A DNA stretch of 64,000 bases from Eremophila alpestris peregrina (taxonomy: Eukaryota; Chordata; Aves; Passeriformes; Alaudidae). This document shows, in pieces, positions 49,316 through 61,421 of this stretch (the stretch's first letter is position 1; each line of letters begins with the position of its first letter). The notes under the pieces were generated by a model. The model was not told where the DNA came from. It did no database searches and saw only the letters and a program-made list of their open reading frames with translations. Made by a program: the position numbers and the translations under genes. Location of the stretch: the NCBI GenBank assembly GCA_009792885.1, contig WMCF01000014.1, positions 11,642,104-11,706,103 on the forward strand, given 5' to 3'.

Positions 49316-52300
49316 ATACCTGGCTCAAGACAATTTGATTCTGTGAAGTAGTGAGCAAGCTTGTCCTGAATGGGAAATTTGTAAACTTATTCATAGTGCT
49401 GAAGAGGTATTTGCAGAGATTATCATTTGCCCAGCAAGGTTAATGACTCCAGGCTCCTGCTCTGGTCAAGGAGAAGGCAGAAACTCCTGCTATGTGCTGA
49501 AGCATCAAAGATAGAATTTTTTCTTCTGGTAATTTCCCTGTGGGAGAGCTTTTCTCTAGGCAGAGACAGTCTTTTTGGTAAGACTGAATAAATGCCTATC
49601 ACTAGGAGATGTGAATTAGGAGAGGCCATTTTTTTCTGGTTTTGAGAGAGGTGTCTTTAAAGTTAAGCTCCTACCTCAGTGCTGAGAACAGACTCGTGGC
49701 TTTTAGTCAGCAAGGAGGGCTCCGGGCTTTGCCCCCAGGTGCCAGCAGCAGGACCTGGAGGGGCTGCCCTGCTTGCTGCAGGGCAATCGAGGGGCCTGAG
49801 GCTGCACTCGCTTCCCCCACCATACACTCTCAGCCTTGGCTCCATTTCACAGCTCTTCATGGAAATGACTGCCTGTTCTGGGAGGGACTCAGTCTCTTCT
49901 CAAATGATAATGCAATCCAGACATGAATTGGCAGAAATGTCATGAGACTTCTTATTCTTGTGTATTTCCAGTGCGAATGCTCTCAAAATATCCTGGGAAG
50001 GCAGCCTTGGCATTTTTTTCTGATGAACTGACACTGACCTGACAGCTTATTGTGGTTTCTTCCCCCAAAGACAGTTATATGGAAAAGAAACTGAAGAATC
50101 CCTTTCTCATCCCTAGTTTGTTTTCCAGCTGTACTTATATTAAAAACTATCATTTTTCTACACTGTATTTTAATAATTGCTGCTCTACCAAAACACAGTT
50201 AACTCCACCTTTAAGCATATGCCAACATTGACTAGGAACATATCAACCTCTGAATCATGCATTTTAGAAGGCTTAGAGCACCAGGTAGAAGAGGACAAAC
50301 AAGAATTTAATATCCTCTTCTGAGCACAAATTCAGAGGGGTAACTTCCTCTCAATATATGGGCAGCTTAGGATGACTAATCTCCTTCAGTGTTGGCACCT
50401 AAATTTACTGCCTAGAGTTGGGCAGAGTGAATAGCTGCTGGTTATTACGTTTGTGTCTTGAGATGACAGGATCCTTCTTTCTCTGCTTCCCTGTTTCCTC
50501 AGGTCACAGACAGAGATTCCTGATATATCCTGAATGATGGAGGGAGCAAAAGTGTTTCACAGGCTTTTTCTTGTTTTCATATGTGAAGGGGCTACAGATG
50601 TGGTACAAGATCAGTCAGTGGGAAAAAGACTCTGAGGATGGACTGGGGTCAAGTACTGTTTTTGGAGTCCTCTAACAGCTGGGAAACATGAGTGCCTGAT
50701 TTAGGGAGCTCTGATGCTGTGCAGTAATAGGGAAGGACCTTAATACAGACCTTGGCCCTCACTGTGTGTAGTCTGCCCGTTTTGGGGGAAGGTAGGCTAA
50801 TTTTGAATTCTCTGCCTAATCTAGACAAGCTTTCCTAAGAAAGAGATCCTCGATTGTCAAAACCAAATAGGTGATTCAGGAAAGAAGATTACATTTCTTC
50901 AGGTGTCTGTCCAACATATTTATGAATGGGTACAACAAGGTAGGTGTGAGCAATTTAGCTGAAGTGTCACAGGAGAGCTATAGTGGAGTTTAAAACAAAC
51001 ACTCATCTTCAGCCCCATGGAGCTGACCTTCCTGTGGGCTGTTTTCAATCCCCAAACCAGAATGGCAGCATTTCATACCATGTAAATGCATAATTTTTTC
51101 TTAAGATGGAAAACATGAGGCATTGGAGGGCTGGATCTGTTGGGTTTTTTCCCAGCTGTTTTTTGCTGAGGAGCTGAGTTTACTGCCTATCTCCTCTGGC
51201 CTTTCCTGGCATTTCACCAGAGCCAGGCACTTGGTGGTTCACAGATGTGGTTCCTGAATGTTGATCTTTAGCCACCAACCACTGAGATACCAGAGCAGAT
51301 GGGATTGCTGCTCAGAGTGGAGCTTGGGAAGAAGCTTTCTTCATGTTTCTACCTCTCCCAAACACTTCTCAATGGCAGAGATGTGCCACCTATGGACAGA
51401 CAAGTGAGCTGCTTCTTCCATGGATGAAAACCTGGGAGAAGCAGGTGATCCTCATCAAGCTGGTTTTGGGCTAGGTTGAGCTAATAGTTTGTATACACCT
51501 GGTACAAAGTCAAGTGTGTCACCCAGCCAAGCACATAATTTTTAAAGCAAACTTGACTTAGATATGCTAGTAACACCTGGCAACCTGAGTGGTTGTTCAA
51601 CTGTACTTGTTGGAAAGGCAGAAAACAGTCAGCACCAACACTACAAAAGCACTGCACTGGTAAAACATCATAGCATGACAGGCACATTGCAAATCTATAC
51701 TACAGAAGAGTTTGAAATACAGTGTGCAGAAATATTTACAGACCATGGAGATTAAGAAATATTGCTGACATGGTTGGGAGAATCAATACATGAGGGTAAT
51801 TATGAAATGCCACTGCCTTCTGAGGCAAAAAATATGGGTCCCTCTCCTACCCTAAGAGTGCTTATTCTGGACCTTTATAACGTTTTGCTGAAAGCAATAT
51901 AAAGTTCAAGGCATTTCTGTTCCTCAGCTGAGTTATCTAACTGGAGCCAGTATTAGGCTATAGAAATGTGTCCCTTTCTTCTAGCTCTTTCAAGGAAAGT
52001 AAAAAAATCCTGGAAAGCAGGATTAATGAAGTGATAAATTATAGGAGAAAGGAGTATTTAAAATGCAGAAAATTAAAAAATTGTAAAAACAAATCCTCAA
52101 ATTTTCAGGTAACTCCAACTTTGATTCTGGGAATGTAGGAATCAAACTGAACTATGTAATTTAGGATTTCTTTTTTTCTATTGGATTTCTATAGGTGTGA
52201 TTTAGTTGTTCTCATGCTATAGCAGTTGTAGGGAGGATAATGCCCCTGACAGTTTCAATATAGCATCTGTTCATAGTTGCCAAGTGGATTTTAATTTTTT

Positions 52301-52959
52301 TTCTTTCTCATTACTGGGGTGTGAATTATCATGTGGCTTGTCAAATATGTTGGAAATTTGACTTTAACTCTTGTGAATGAGAAGGCAACTCATCCCTGCA
52401 GTAAAGCTATGAGCAGGATGGAGCTGGAGGCAGATTGGCCTCCTCAGCTTTAAATGCTGAAATTCATCTGAACTGCAGTGACATGGTCTGTAGTTGCTGC
52501 CTGGTTAGGTGCAGTCTGCAGAGAACAGAATCCTTGGAAGCCATCTCAGAAAGCTGAGAATGCAATGAACAGCAGAGCTGTTCCTCTGCCCCTTGATCCA
52601 TCTGTGACAGCCCAGCAAAAGCTGCAGTAAGGCCACCTACCAGCCAGTGCTTTGGTGCTGCCCAGACAAGATGGCACTGCTAGCCTGATGTAAATTGTGC
52701 TTCAGCAGAGAATTCTGAAGAATTCCAGAGTGGAAAAAACAAAGCTGTTATGTGGACAGCCTTAGAAGAGAGGGGGTGAGTAGCAGGCATGTGTTGCACT
52801 AGGTCTCTTTAGATGCTAGCTGGATGAAGAGAAGTTACAGCAGAACCTGAGGGTTTGGAAGCAGTCAAGGAGGAAGAGCCAAAAAATCTGGAGGCAGCAG
52901 AAGCTGAGTTTCTGCTAGCACCGGAGACCAGTCGACCCAGCCCAAGCATATTGTTACTG

Positions 52960-53410
52960 TTTTATTAAAAGGGTTGATTTGGAGAATGTTGTGTTTGCAA
53001 TTCAGCATCATGCCTCGGAGCCTTGATTTCAAGCCTTTATTTATATGCTTAATTGTTGCTATGGAAATTCAATATTTAAAGAGGTAATTATTGCTGATCT
53101 TGTTGCATGTGTCCATTTCTGATGTCCAGCTGTTAGCTCTTTAGCTCCAGTCTAGCAGATTAATTACTACTATTGATTACTTTGAGCTTCTCTCTTCACA
53201 CCTGCAGTCTGTGTAATTAGCCGGTGGCCTCCTCTGAAAATTAGGAGCAGTTTCATTTTGGCACCTTGCCATTTCTCAGCCATGTGCGTTACACTGATGA
53301 ACAAAAGCAAAGCTATTTTAAATAGAGATATCTGGGCAATGAGCTCTTTGTATTTTTGAACTATCTGTGGATAACTCAAATTACTCTATGTTAGCAAATA
53401 TTGTACCCCA
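52960..53410. promoter_or_regulatory. strong candidate developmental enhancer / conserved non-coding element
   Basis: About 450 AT-rich bases without repeats or a coding frame, except one random 69-codon minus frame. They contain many developmental-factor words: GAGGTAATTATTGC (53080-53093), GATTAATTACTAC (53158-53170), GTGTAATTAGCC (53211-53222), ATGCTTAATTGTTGC (53047-53061), a MEF2-like near-palindrome CTATTTTAAATAG (53313-53325) and ACAAAAGCAAAG. TAAT cores are well above what I see elsewhere. I read this as a homeodomain-responsive enhancer of a distant developmental gene. That is an inference from composition, with conservation untested. Confidence 0.45.
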
Positions 53411-54355
53411 TTGGAAGACCCCTGATAGTAAAAGAATAAATAAATTCCAAAGTACTGGTTTTTGTTTTGTCTGCCCACTAGTCAGTAAATGCTGTCCTGG
53501 CTATTTGAAGTTTATTACCCACAGTGCTTTTTTTCACTAAGTGGGACCCAGCTCTCTGAGTGCAATTATTTCTCCTTTCAACCTTCTTTCCTGAAGTGGA
53601 GTTTTCCTTTCTCTGTTGTGTGTGAGAGATTTCCATTGTTCTTACTGGATGCTACCAGGGCACATCAGAGGAACTTTAAGTAGGAGGGCAGGAGGTGTAT
53701 GTGTGTACCCAAAAGGCCCTCATCCATCCTCTCTCTTCCCAAGCACTGTTTGTTTTCCAGTGCCCACTCAAGGCTCTTCTTGGAAAGACAAGTCTGTGCC
53801 ACATTCCCCTCTCTGCACATCACAAAGGCAAAGACTAAGTGTTCAAAGGCTCTATTTTAAGAAACAAAATATAATTCTTCTGCCACCGGGGTCATGGCTT
53901 TCTCCTCTCAAAAAAAAAGAAGCCTTTTCTTGACTGAGTTTGCTGAGTTGCTAAGCACAGGTCATGCCATTGTTGTGTGATTTTGACATAAGTAGTGTGC
54001 TGGGTGGAAATCAGAGCATGGGGACAACTCCATCTTTGCTCTCTCTGGGAGAACATCCAGTCTAGATTTATCGCAGACCAATGGCAGCCCAAAAGCACAA
54101 TTCAGGTGGAGTGTGAACCGAAGTGTGCTGAAATTCAGTGTTCAGGAACTAACTTTAGTATTAATGCTGCATGACTGGATGCTGTCCACACATTAGCAGT
54201 TTAACGTGCCATGGTTCAGGGTTGTGAGTCTCCAGAGCCAAGGCAGAAGTGAAGGCCCTCTCTGCTTCATGGGTCAAACACCACTCTGAAAGTCGTAGTG
54301 AAGTTCAGGAGAAGAGAAGAGACTCATCTCCTTTCTGGTAGGATAAAGTACTTGC
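53411..54355. other. unique non-coding sequence
   Basis: Nothing recognised. Short frames only (maximum 105 codons, 53616-53933). Confidence 0.6.
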
Positions 54356-54361
54356 TGTAGA

Positions 54362-54425
54362 CTGTTTGGTACAGTGCTGGCCTCCAGACCAGAAGGTCCC
54401 CAGCTGGAATCTCATCACCGCCACT
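54362..54425 (+). repeat. tRNA-like relic, possibly an ancient SINE head
   Basis: The order is GGTACAGTG, then a hairpin CTGG-CCTCCAGA-CCAG (54377-54392), AAGGTCCCCAGC and AGCTGGAATCT (54402-54412). It follows a tRNA layout: A-box-like stretch, anticodon-arm-like hairpin with CCTCCAGA in the loop, variable AGGTC, then a decayed B box (compare GGTTCGAATCC, four differences). The hairpin stem is one base pair short of normal and the acceptor stem does not close, so this is not a working tRNA gene. MIR-like or other old tRNA-derived SINEs are the likely source. Confidence 0.3.
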
Positions 54426-57359
54426 GTTTCTAGATTAAATTCTAAATTGTGTACTGTCATTTGGAGGCCTTCTGTGCAGGGTCTCACTGAGTCACCAGTT
54501 ATTAGGAATGCCTCCTATTATCACAGCCCTAAAAGCTATTTGAACAGAAGCCTAATGTGACTGTGATTTCCAAGGACCATTTGCTGTTATTGCAGCTCTG
54601 CTTTGCTGTGAGTGAGAGACAAACCAAAGTTGCTTTCAGATCACATGAAAGGGAGGGACAGGGAAGCAGTGGAGCTGGAGTGACATTCAAGCTGCCAACA
54701 AATGTAAGTTCACTAAAAATAAACAATCTTTTTATTAACTAAAGAAGGGCCATTTCTAATGCAAGAAAACAATCAGGTTGCTTTTCTTCAAGTAGGTGTA
54801 TTTTGAAATTCTTGCTTTTCTGAGTAGCTGAAAAATTAGCTGCTGAAGAAGTGTGGAGAACCTATGCACTGCCATACTCCATGGGCCAAAAGGACCTTCT
54901 CCTCTGCAGAGGAGGAGGACACACCAGAAAGGGAAATGCCTGCTTTCTGGGAGAGGACAGCAGTAACTTGTGTGCACAGAATGGGAAACTACAAACGCAA
55001 ATATTATTCGAAAAACACACAGATGCTTGTCAGAAATCTATATAATATGGGAGAGTTTGGAGTCTGAACAATACAGTTTATGGGCTGGATTTCAGAGCAG
55101 TCCTGATTCTACTTTATTGCTGACCCTTTCTAAGACTTCTTAGTCCCAAATCACCTCCATAAAATGAAAGTGGAATTTTGCCCAAAAGAGGGATGATTAA
55201 GGTGCTAGGAAAATAAGTCTTTCACAAAGCATTTTTCATAAGTTCTGCTGTATCTACAGCTAAATGTGCTGTGAACAGCTTGCTCCTGTTTAGGAGGACT
55301 GATGTGAAATGTCATTGGTCCATTACAACTAGTGGTGCTGGGTTTGATGCTGGTTGAATATTTGAACAAATATTTGTATTAGTCCTGTATTATACAGTTG
55401 TATACACAATTTAGCCCTGCCTTTTGCTTAGCCTAGTGCTGGGGTGTTTGGCAAGGATGAGGGGCTACATCAAAGAGTCTATTTTGAGCATGAGCTGCCA
55501 GACATCGTCTTCATATCAGATGGACTGCAGCCAGCCATGCTCACAGAAGGACAGACGTCTGGCAAGGGAGAAGACAACTGAAAGCTGGGGCCATTAGAAG
55601 AAGGCAGTGGTGCTGCCAGCTATATGCCCTGTCCCAGCAGGATATATCCCATTTAAGATGCTTCTGCGTTGCCTCTAGCAAACAGATCAGTAAATGCAGA
55701 AGGAAGGACACTAGGATAATGGAGAGGTAGTCAAAAAGAAGAAAGAGCAAAAATGTTTTTGCATCCATTTTATGCATCCATACACTCAGAGAGCTAGCTT
55801 GCTCTACTTGGAAATCTTTGAAACTTAGGACAGAAGTTTCAATGATTTCAAAGTGGCAAAAATCTCAACTGCAGCAGCAGACATCACAGTTTCTGGACAG
55901 CCTGAGATGCAAAAAGGATATTTCTACCATGACTGTCCCCTGGAATCTAAAAGCAGAAACTGATCCAGTTTTGTTGAAAACTGGCAGCCGGGAAAAAGTC
56001 AGGCCTGAATGTCCTGTGGAGTCACCTGAGAACCAGCAGCTTTTGTTCCATGTTTTAAACCACCTACAGGCATTGCTTTTGCCTAATGGAGACTGAACCT
56101 AGGACAGCTTGCCCATACCCACACAGAGAATTCAATCTCACAGCTTGGGTGTGCAGGTGAGGTGGCTGCCCCCATATTTATGATGCGACATGCTCACCAG
56201 ACCTACAGTCTGTGTCAGGGCCAGCTTGTTGAACCAAAGTTGTGTCAAGATAGAAGGTTTCTAGGGTGACTGCTTTGCCCCTGAAGAAAGGTAAGGCTAC
56301 TGGTAACACCTCTCAAGGGGCTGCTGGTAAATGAAGAAGTGTTCTATCTACAGGCTGTGACTAAAACTGCCATTAAGAGTCTGCTTAAACTAAAGGACTA
56401 AGGGTTTGATTGAAGTGTCTCCAACACCCTGAATTCTTAAAGTAAGTTTGCTCAGCAAACCATTGATGCTGGCATCTACTGGCATTATCAAAAACTTCTG
56501 AGTGCCCAGTTCAGAGGATCTGAATATGGGTGCTTCTGGAGATTGCTGCCTGTATCATTCTGCTGTCTGAATGTTTAGGTGTGTAAGCAGTAATGTGTTG
56601 CTGTTCTTGAGAGAGTGTTAAAGATGTGACTTGAGCAGCCTATCAATTAAGACCCTTTATGAGAGGTCTCATCATTTAATTTCTTATCATTGCTGCAGCT
56701 ACTTTCCTCCTTTTACTAGATTGTGAGGTAGAGACTCTGCCATCACACACTTATGTGGCTCTCAGCACAGCTGGCTGAGACTGCAAGTCCTCCCAAGATG
56801 CAAACAGCAAAGAGGAATAAGTGCATGAGGTGGGTATTTAGTGACAGAAGTGAGACGCTCACAGCTGGCAAGTTGTGTGTCACTGGTTTGTAGATTTGAG
56901 ATGCCATTTATATCCTGACTGTTTGTCTCAGTGCACTGACTTTGTTCATGTGCCAGGTGTTGTGTTTGGCCTTTGGCATCAGCCTGTGCAACCAACACGA
57001 ACTTCATCTGAAGCTGTGCTGAAGGGCTGCGCTGCACTGCCTTTTCCTTGCCCAGAAACTGTTTGAATTGCAATGTGTGTGATCCTTCCACTTAGTGCCA
57101 CATAATGGCTGTACTTTGTCTTTTGTCAGCTTGGGGTTTTCCTTTAGCCTGGTACAACTGGGAGCTGCTTTTGAGCCTTGATGGTTTGGGGGTTTTTTCA
57201 CCAATCCCATGAAAATCTTTTGCTCTTGCTGGAGAACACATATAGGAGCACAGAATGTTAGGATGAGCTTCAAGCCCTGATCTGCATTTGAGGTGCTTGT
57301 TAAATCCTGCTTCTCTGTGACACCAGCTCAGGAAACCCTTCCAGCTTGGTGCCTATAGG
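54426..57359. other. unique non-coding sequence
   Basis: Nothing recognised. Frames up to 109 codons (56762-57091 minus) without family resemblance. Confidence 0.6.
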
Positions 57360-57480
57360 AGCAGCCTGATGGAGCTGATAGCACACTCGGTGTCAGGCCG
57401 CTCCTGCAGCGCTCCATCTGCCTGGCTTAGCTGGAGCATTTATTGTCCAAAGCCCTCCTGACAGGAAACATTCTGGCTGT
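57360..57480. promoter_or_regulatory. possible small conserved block
   Basis: A repeat-free segment with CACTCGG, GGCCGCTCC and AGCGCTCC (four CpG in about 40 bases), followed by GGAGCATTTATTGTCCAAAG. A short, isolated CpG group in CpG-poor DNA. Weak. Confidence 0.2.
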
Positions 57481-58254
57481 AGTGAAGTATCCACAGAGAT
57501 TATTATGGTATTTGCTCCCAAAATGTCTCCCAAACCCACAGTACTGACTTCTGTGTCCTAATTGTCCTGCATCTGCTTCTAGCCTTGGAATATTAACTCC
57601 TAGGTGGAGGGGCTGATGTAACCACACTGTCTCTTGGCGTCCATTGTGGCATCTATGTTGTTCATGAGCTAAGGAAATAACACTGTGCCACAAGGATCCA
57701 GTGGAAGCTGGGACAATCTAGGTTAATAAGTATGACTAGATGTCTTCAGGAGCCATTTGAAATCTTTGATATAAAACCCCTTTCTTGAGAGTACTTATTT
57801 TATGGCTCAGATGTTTTCTCTGTGAATGTTAGTACATGCACATGCATATGCATGTGTTTGTGCATGACATATATGAGCTATTTTTGTCCCTACATAGGGA
57901 AGACATGGGTTGGTGTGTGTTTTCATGAGTCTGTGTGTCCCATCCACAGCATCAGCTCTCACCCTAATGAGCTGAAGCTACATTAGCAATATCCCAGGCA
58001 GATAAATTGACTTTAAACCTTGGTTTGATGATCCTACTAAGACATTCAATTAATTCTGTTTTGCTACAAGCTAATTTATGACTTTGTGTTTATTCCAAAA
58101 AATGTTGAATGTACAAATCAGTAGCAGACAAGGTAATGAATTATTCTACCTTCCTTCATGCTCTTGTCTTCACACTTCACTACTATAAGAATGGAAGAGG
58201 AAATTTGAAAGAAATGTCTTTTGATGTATGAAATGTGGATATTTTCTCATACTG
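57481..58254. other. unique non-coding sequence with a palindrome
   Basis: No gene recognised. It holds the 18-bp palindrome at 57839-57856. Confidence 0.6.
57839..57856. repeat. 18-bp perfect palindrome within ATGCAT-rich tract
   Basis: CACATGCATATGCATGTG is its own reverse complement. It sits in about 45 bases of alternating purine and pyrimidine with further GCATG words on both sides. It includes two overlapping octamer-like ATGCATAT/ATATGCAT words, so POU-factor binding or cruciform/Z-DNA formation are both conceivable. Confidence 0.9.
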
Positions 58255-58400
58255 AGCTGTATCTAACTGGTGTAAACACATAATCAAGCCCTCTAGGAGA
58301 TGCTAATTAGCGCAGTAAATGTTAGTTTATTAATTGCCATTACATTTCTCTTTGTTTCACCAGTGAATGTGCCTTTTCAGGAGAACAGATTTGATATGGT
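58255..58400. promoter_or_regulatory. candidate conserved non-coding block
   Basis: ACATAATCAAGC, GATGCTAATTAGCGCAG (58300-58316) and TTTATTAATTGCCATTAC (58327-58344) give three TAAT-type sites in under 80 bases with no repeat. Enhancer-like composition only. Confidence 0.3.
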
Positions 58401-61345
58401 GTGTCTGTAGAATTTGTTTGTGTTCATGGCAAATGAAGACAAGTAGCCTAGCAAAGCTGTGATGAATTAACAACATTCCGTGCGATCAACGTTTCTGTAA
58501 CAGAGTCCACGAAGTGCATGGGTTTCTGTGTGATCTGAGAGGAAAAACAACACAAAACAAAATTCCCCGGAGGATTTGATAACAATTTTCTGCTCCATCT
58601 CTCTACTTGGTGTGTTTTTAATGAGCCCTCCAAAAGCACAGGTAGTAAAACTTTTCCCTTTTTGATGTAGCAGAATACACTGCCAAGACATACTGCAGGA
58701 GAGGCACTTCAAAGGCAAGCAGCCAGTGAATACAATTACGTTTGGTGAGGCTGCTGGGTATAATTGAGTTCCTCCCATCCTTGGAAAGTGATAGGAGACA
58801 GTCCCTTAACAATTCCCCCTTCCTGCTCCTCCAGCTTGTCATTATAAATCAATACTTACCCTGTGATGTTCACATTTGTAAACTGTACCATTATCACATG
58901 CTACATTGCCTGTGTCAGGTACCAGGAGCCAAATAAAGGATCAGGTGAGATCCCCCTGTGGGCAGCTGCAGCATGGTGTATGGAGGGGGCAGAACCAGCA
59001 AAGCCTGGAAGACGTCCCTTTGCCTCTATGAAGGCTGCTAAAATTGTTGGAAACACTCATGCCAGGAGGTGCTGGTCCTTCCGGGAAGCAGAAAAGGGGA
59101 TGGTTCCAGAGAGGGGGCAGAGCTAAGGTGTGGGCGTGGCAAGCTTGTTGTTCTACACTATCCACATCATCACTAGGGGCCTTGGTTTTGGGAGGAAAAG
59201 CTGGGCTTCCCACTGGAAGTGTGCCACATTTGCCTTTCCCTCCACAGTGGGAGGGTGTTTGGGCCAGCATCCGTGTGTTTTTGTTCCCTGTAGTGAATGG
59301 CTTTTTGCAGGTAAAACCCTTTGTATACTTTTGGTATCGATGTTATTGTTATTACCAGGCATGTCTTATTCCATTGCTTTTTGTTTTCAGTAAAATGTTA
59401 TCTCAACCCATAGTCTCTGTTTTTTTCCCCTTCTTTACCAGAAGAGGTGGGGGGAAGGGGAGTAACTTATTTGGAGTTTAATTTCCTGCTGGTGTTAAAT
59501 CATCACAGCTGTGTGTGTTGAAGCAACTTGGTGTCCCAGAAGGACCACTGTGGAAAGCAACATTGCTGGGTGTGGATCTAGGTCATAGCTTGACCAGGCT
59601 CTCAGGATCTACTTTTAGACTTTGTGTGGAGAGAAAGGCTTTGCATGTTTTTAATCACTTGGCTTGTGGTGCCAAAACATGGGAGGAGGTGTTTCCCTTC
59701 TGTGTGGAACATGAACACTTGTGTTTTCATGGACTTTGGCTAAGACAAACCAAAACCCAGATATCTTTTCATTCTCCTTTCCCTGCAGAATAGGTTCTAC
59801 AAAGCCTTACACCATGAAACAAAGAATATTTTTCATCCTGACAGGTGAAACAGCTTTTTCATTATTTTCTTCATTTATTTGCCTAGAAAAGTTTCAGTAG
59901 ACCACTGAAAATCTGAGGCTAGCGTTCTTGTTTCATCTTTGTCTTTGAGACCAAGGTTGCTTGGCAATGTCTTTGAGTAGCTCGAGTCCCACCCTAGTCC
60001 TATTCAGGACATCTTCTGTTTTATATTATTATACAAATAACAGTCCCATGTCAGAAACTTCTAGCTTGGAGTTCTAAGGATGTCTGTTCAAGAGGCAGAA
60101 TTCTTATTGCCCCTTGCCCTTAGGCAGATATCTTGCCTCTGTTTTTCTGCAGAAGTCAAAGGCAGGCATGGCTGACTGTCTGCTGGGACTCTGCATGGCA
60201 GCAGTGGGTGTTGCTGCTGCAGGTCTTAATTGGCATTAAGTCATTGGTTTATTTTTTTGTGATAAATAATCATGACTAGCAGATAAGTATGTAGTTCTTC
60301 TACACTGAATTCAGAGGTTCTGTACAAATGTTTGCATAATGAGTGCTGAAAAAAAATATTAGGGCACCTTTTATTTTCCAGGTTGAGATTTTTAAAAAAT
60401 TGTAGATTTTGTGTTCACTGTTATATTTCAGCACAGCTTGAGCAAAATTCCATGTTTTAAGTAAGGGGGCTTTGGTTTTTCTGGACTCTAGTAGCAGAAG
60501 TGTATGGAGGATGGACCTAGCTTAGAAATTTGCTACAAATCTGGAGATAGAAACTGGCTTATCCTCTGAGACACGCTCCATATATGCAGAATCTATCTGA
60601 ATAAATGAGCCCCTTACTTAACTGGGAACGTACTGTATATTCCATCTGCAGACTGAATGATTGCTCCATTTCAAGCCTCCTGACTCCCATGGAGCCATCT
60701 GGTACACGCTAGTTTGTACGAATAGGTGAGGATTCCTGCTAACACAACAGTCTTCAACTAGGCAGAGTGCTGATATTTAGCACTCTGCTTCACATCTGCG
60801 TGCAAAGCCGTAACAAAAACTCCAGCATTTTCTGTGTTTAATATTTAAATGAACCTTCCTTTTTCTTCTGGAAAACCAGTTGGGACAGGAAAAATTAAAG
60901 CAATTACATCAGAAAATGAGTTGAGCTATTAATACACCCAACTAAGCAGAGATTTCCTGTTATGTGGCATTGTGATTTTTTTTTACCCGTTGATTACATA
61001 GGACTGAGTGGGGAGGAAGGTGGGAGAGGAGAAGGAATGTGTCATATAGATATTTTAATATCACTTTGAGATATTATCAGAAAATTAAGCTAATGGACAT
61101 CATTCATGTCTATAGGCAGCAGTGGGCTGGTCATGGGACTTACCAATAGGTATGTAAAGGATGTACCCTTTTTTGGCTGCCCTGCTGTGTCAGAGGTATC
61201 CATATGAGATTGGTGGCCTGGCACAACACCACAAAGAAGGTGCCTTTGTGGTAGATGAGTCACTCCAAAGTGTTTCACTGAAAGTGGACAGAAAAAGGTG
61301 GGTGGGGGAGAAAGTGAAATGGGCTAAAATCCAAAGGCTGCCTGC
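58401..61345. other. unique non-coding sequence
   Basis: No gene recognised. The longest frame is 145 codons (59044-59481 plus), with no family resemblance. 59794-61089 has no frame above 60 codons. The region runs up to the CR1 3' end. Confidence 0.6.
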
Positions 61346-61421
61346 ATCACAGAATCACAGAATGATTAGGTTGAAAGAGACATTCAAGATCATTGAGTCC
61401 AATCCAGCCCTAATGCCACAA

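Larger units (their letters stand above)
45393..52959. other. unique non-coding sequence
   Basis: About 7.5 kb without a recognisable gene. It includes a repeat-poor AT-rich block at 47270-47480 that may be conserved, a local imperfect duplication at 47885-48085, and a CA/TA alternating tract at 49230-49315. No frame above about 110 codons and no family match; 49946-51480 lacks any frame above 60 codons. Confidence 0.6.

Noticed and set aside
55818..56096. 92-codon plus-strand frame with a protein-like composition
   Set aside because: No motif, no splice context and no recognisable homologue; length is within chance.
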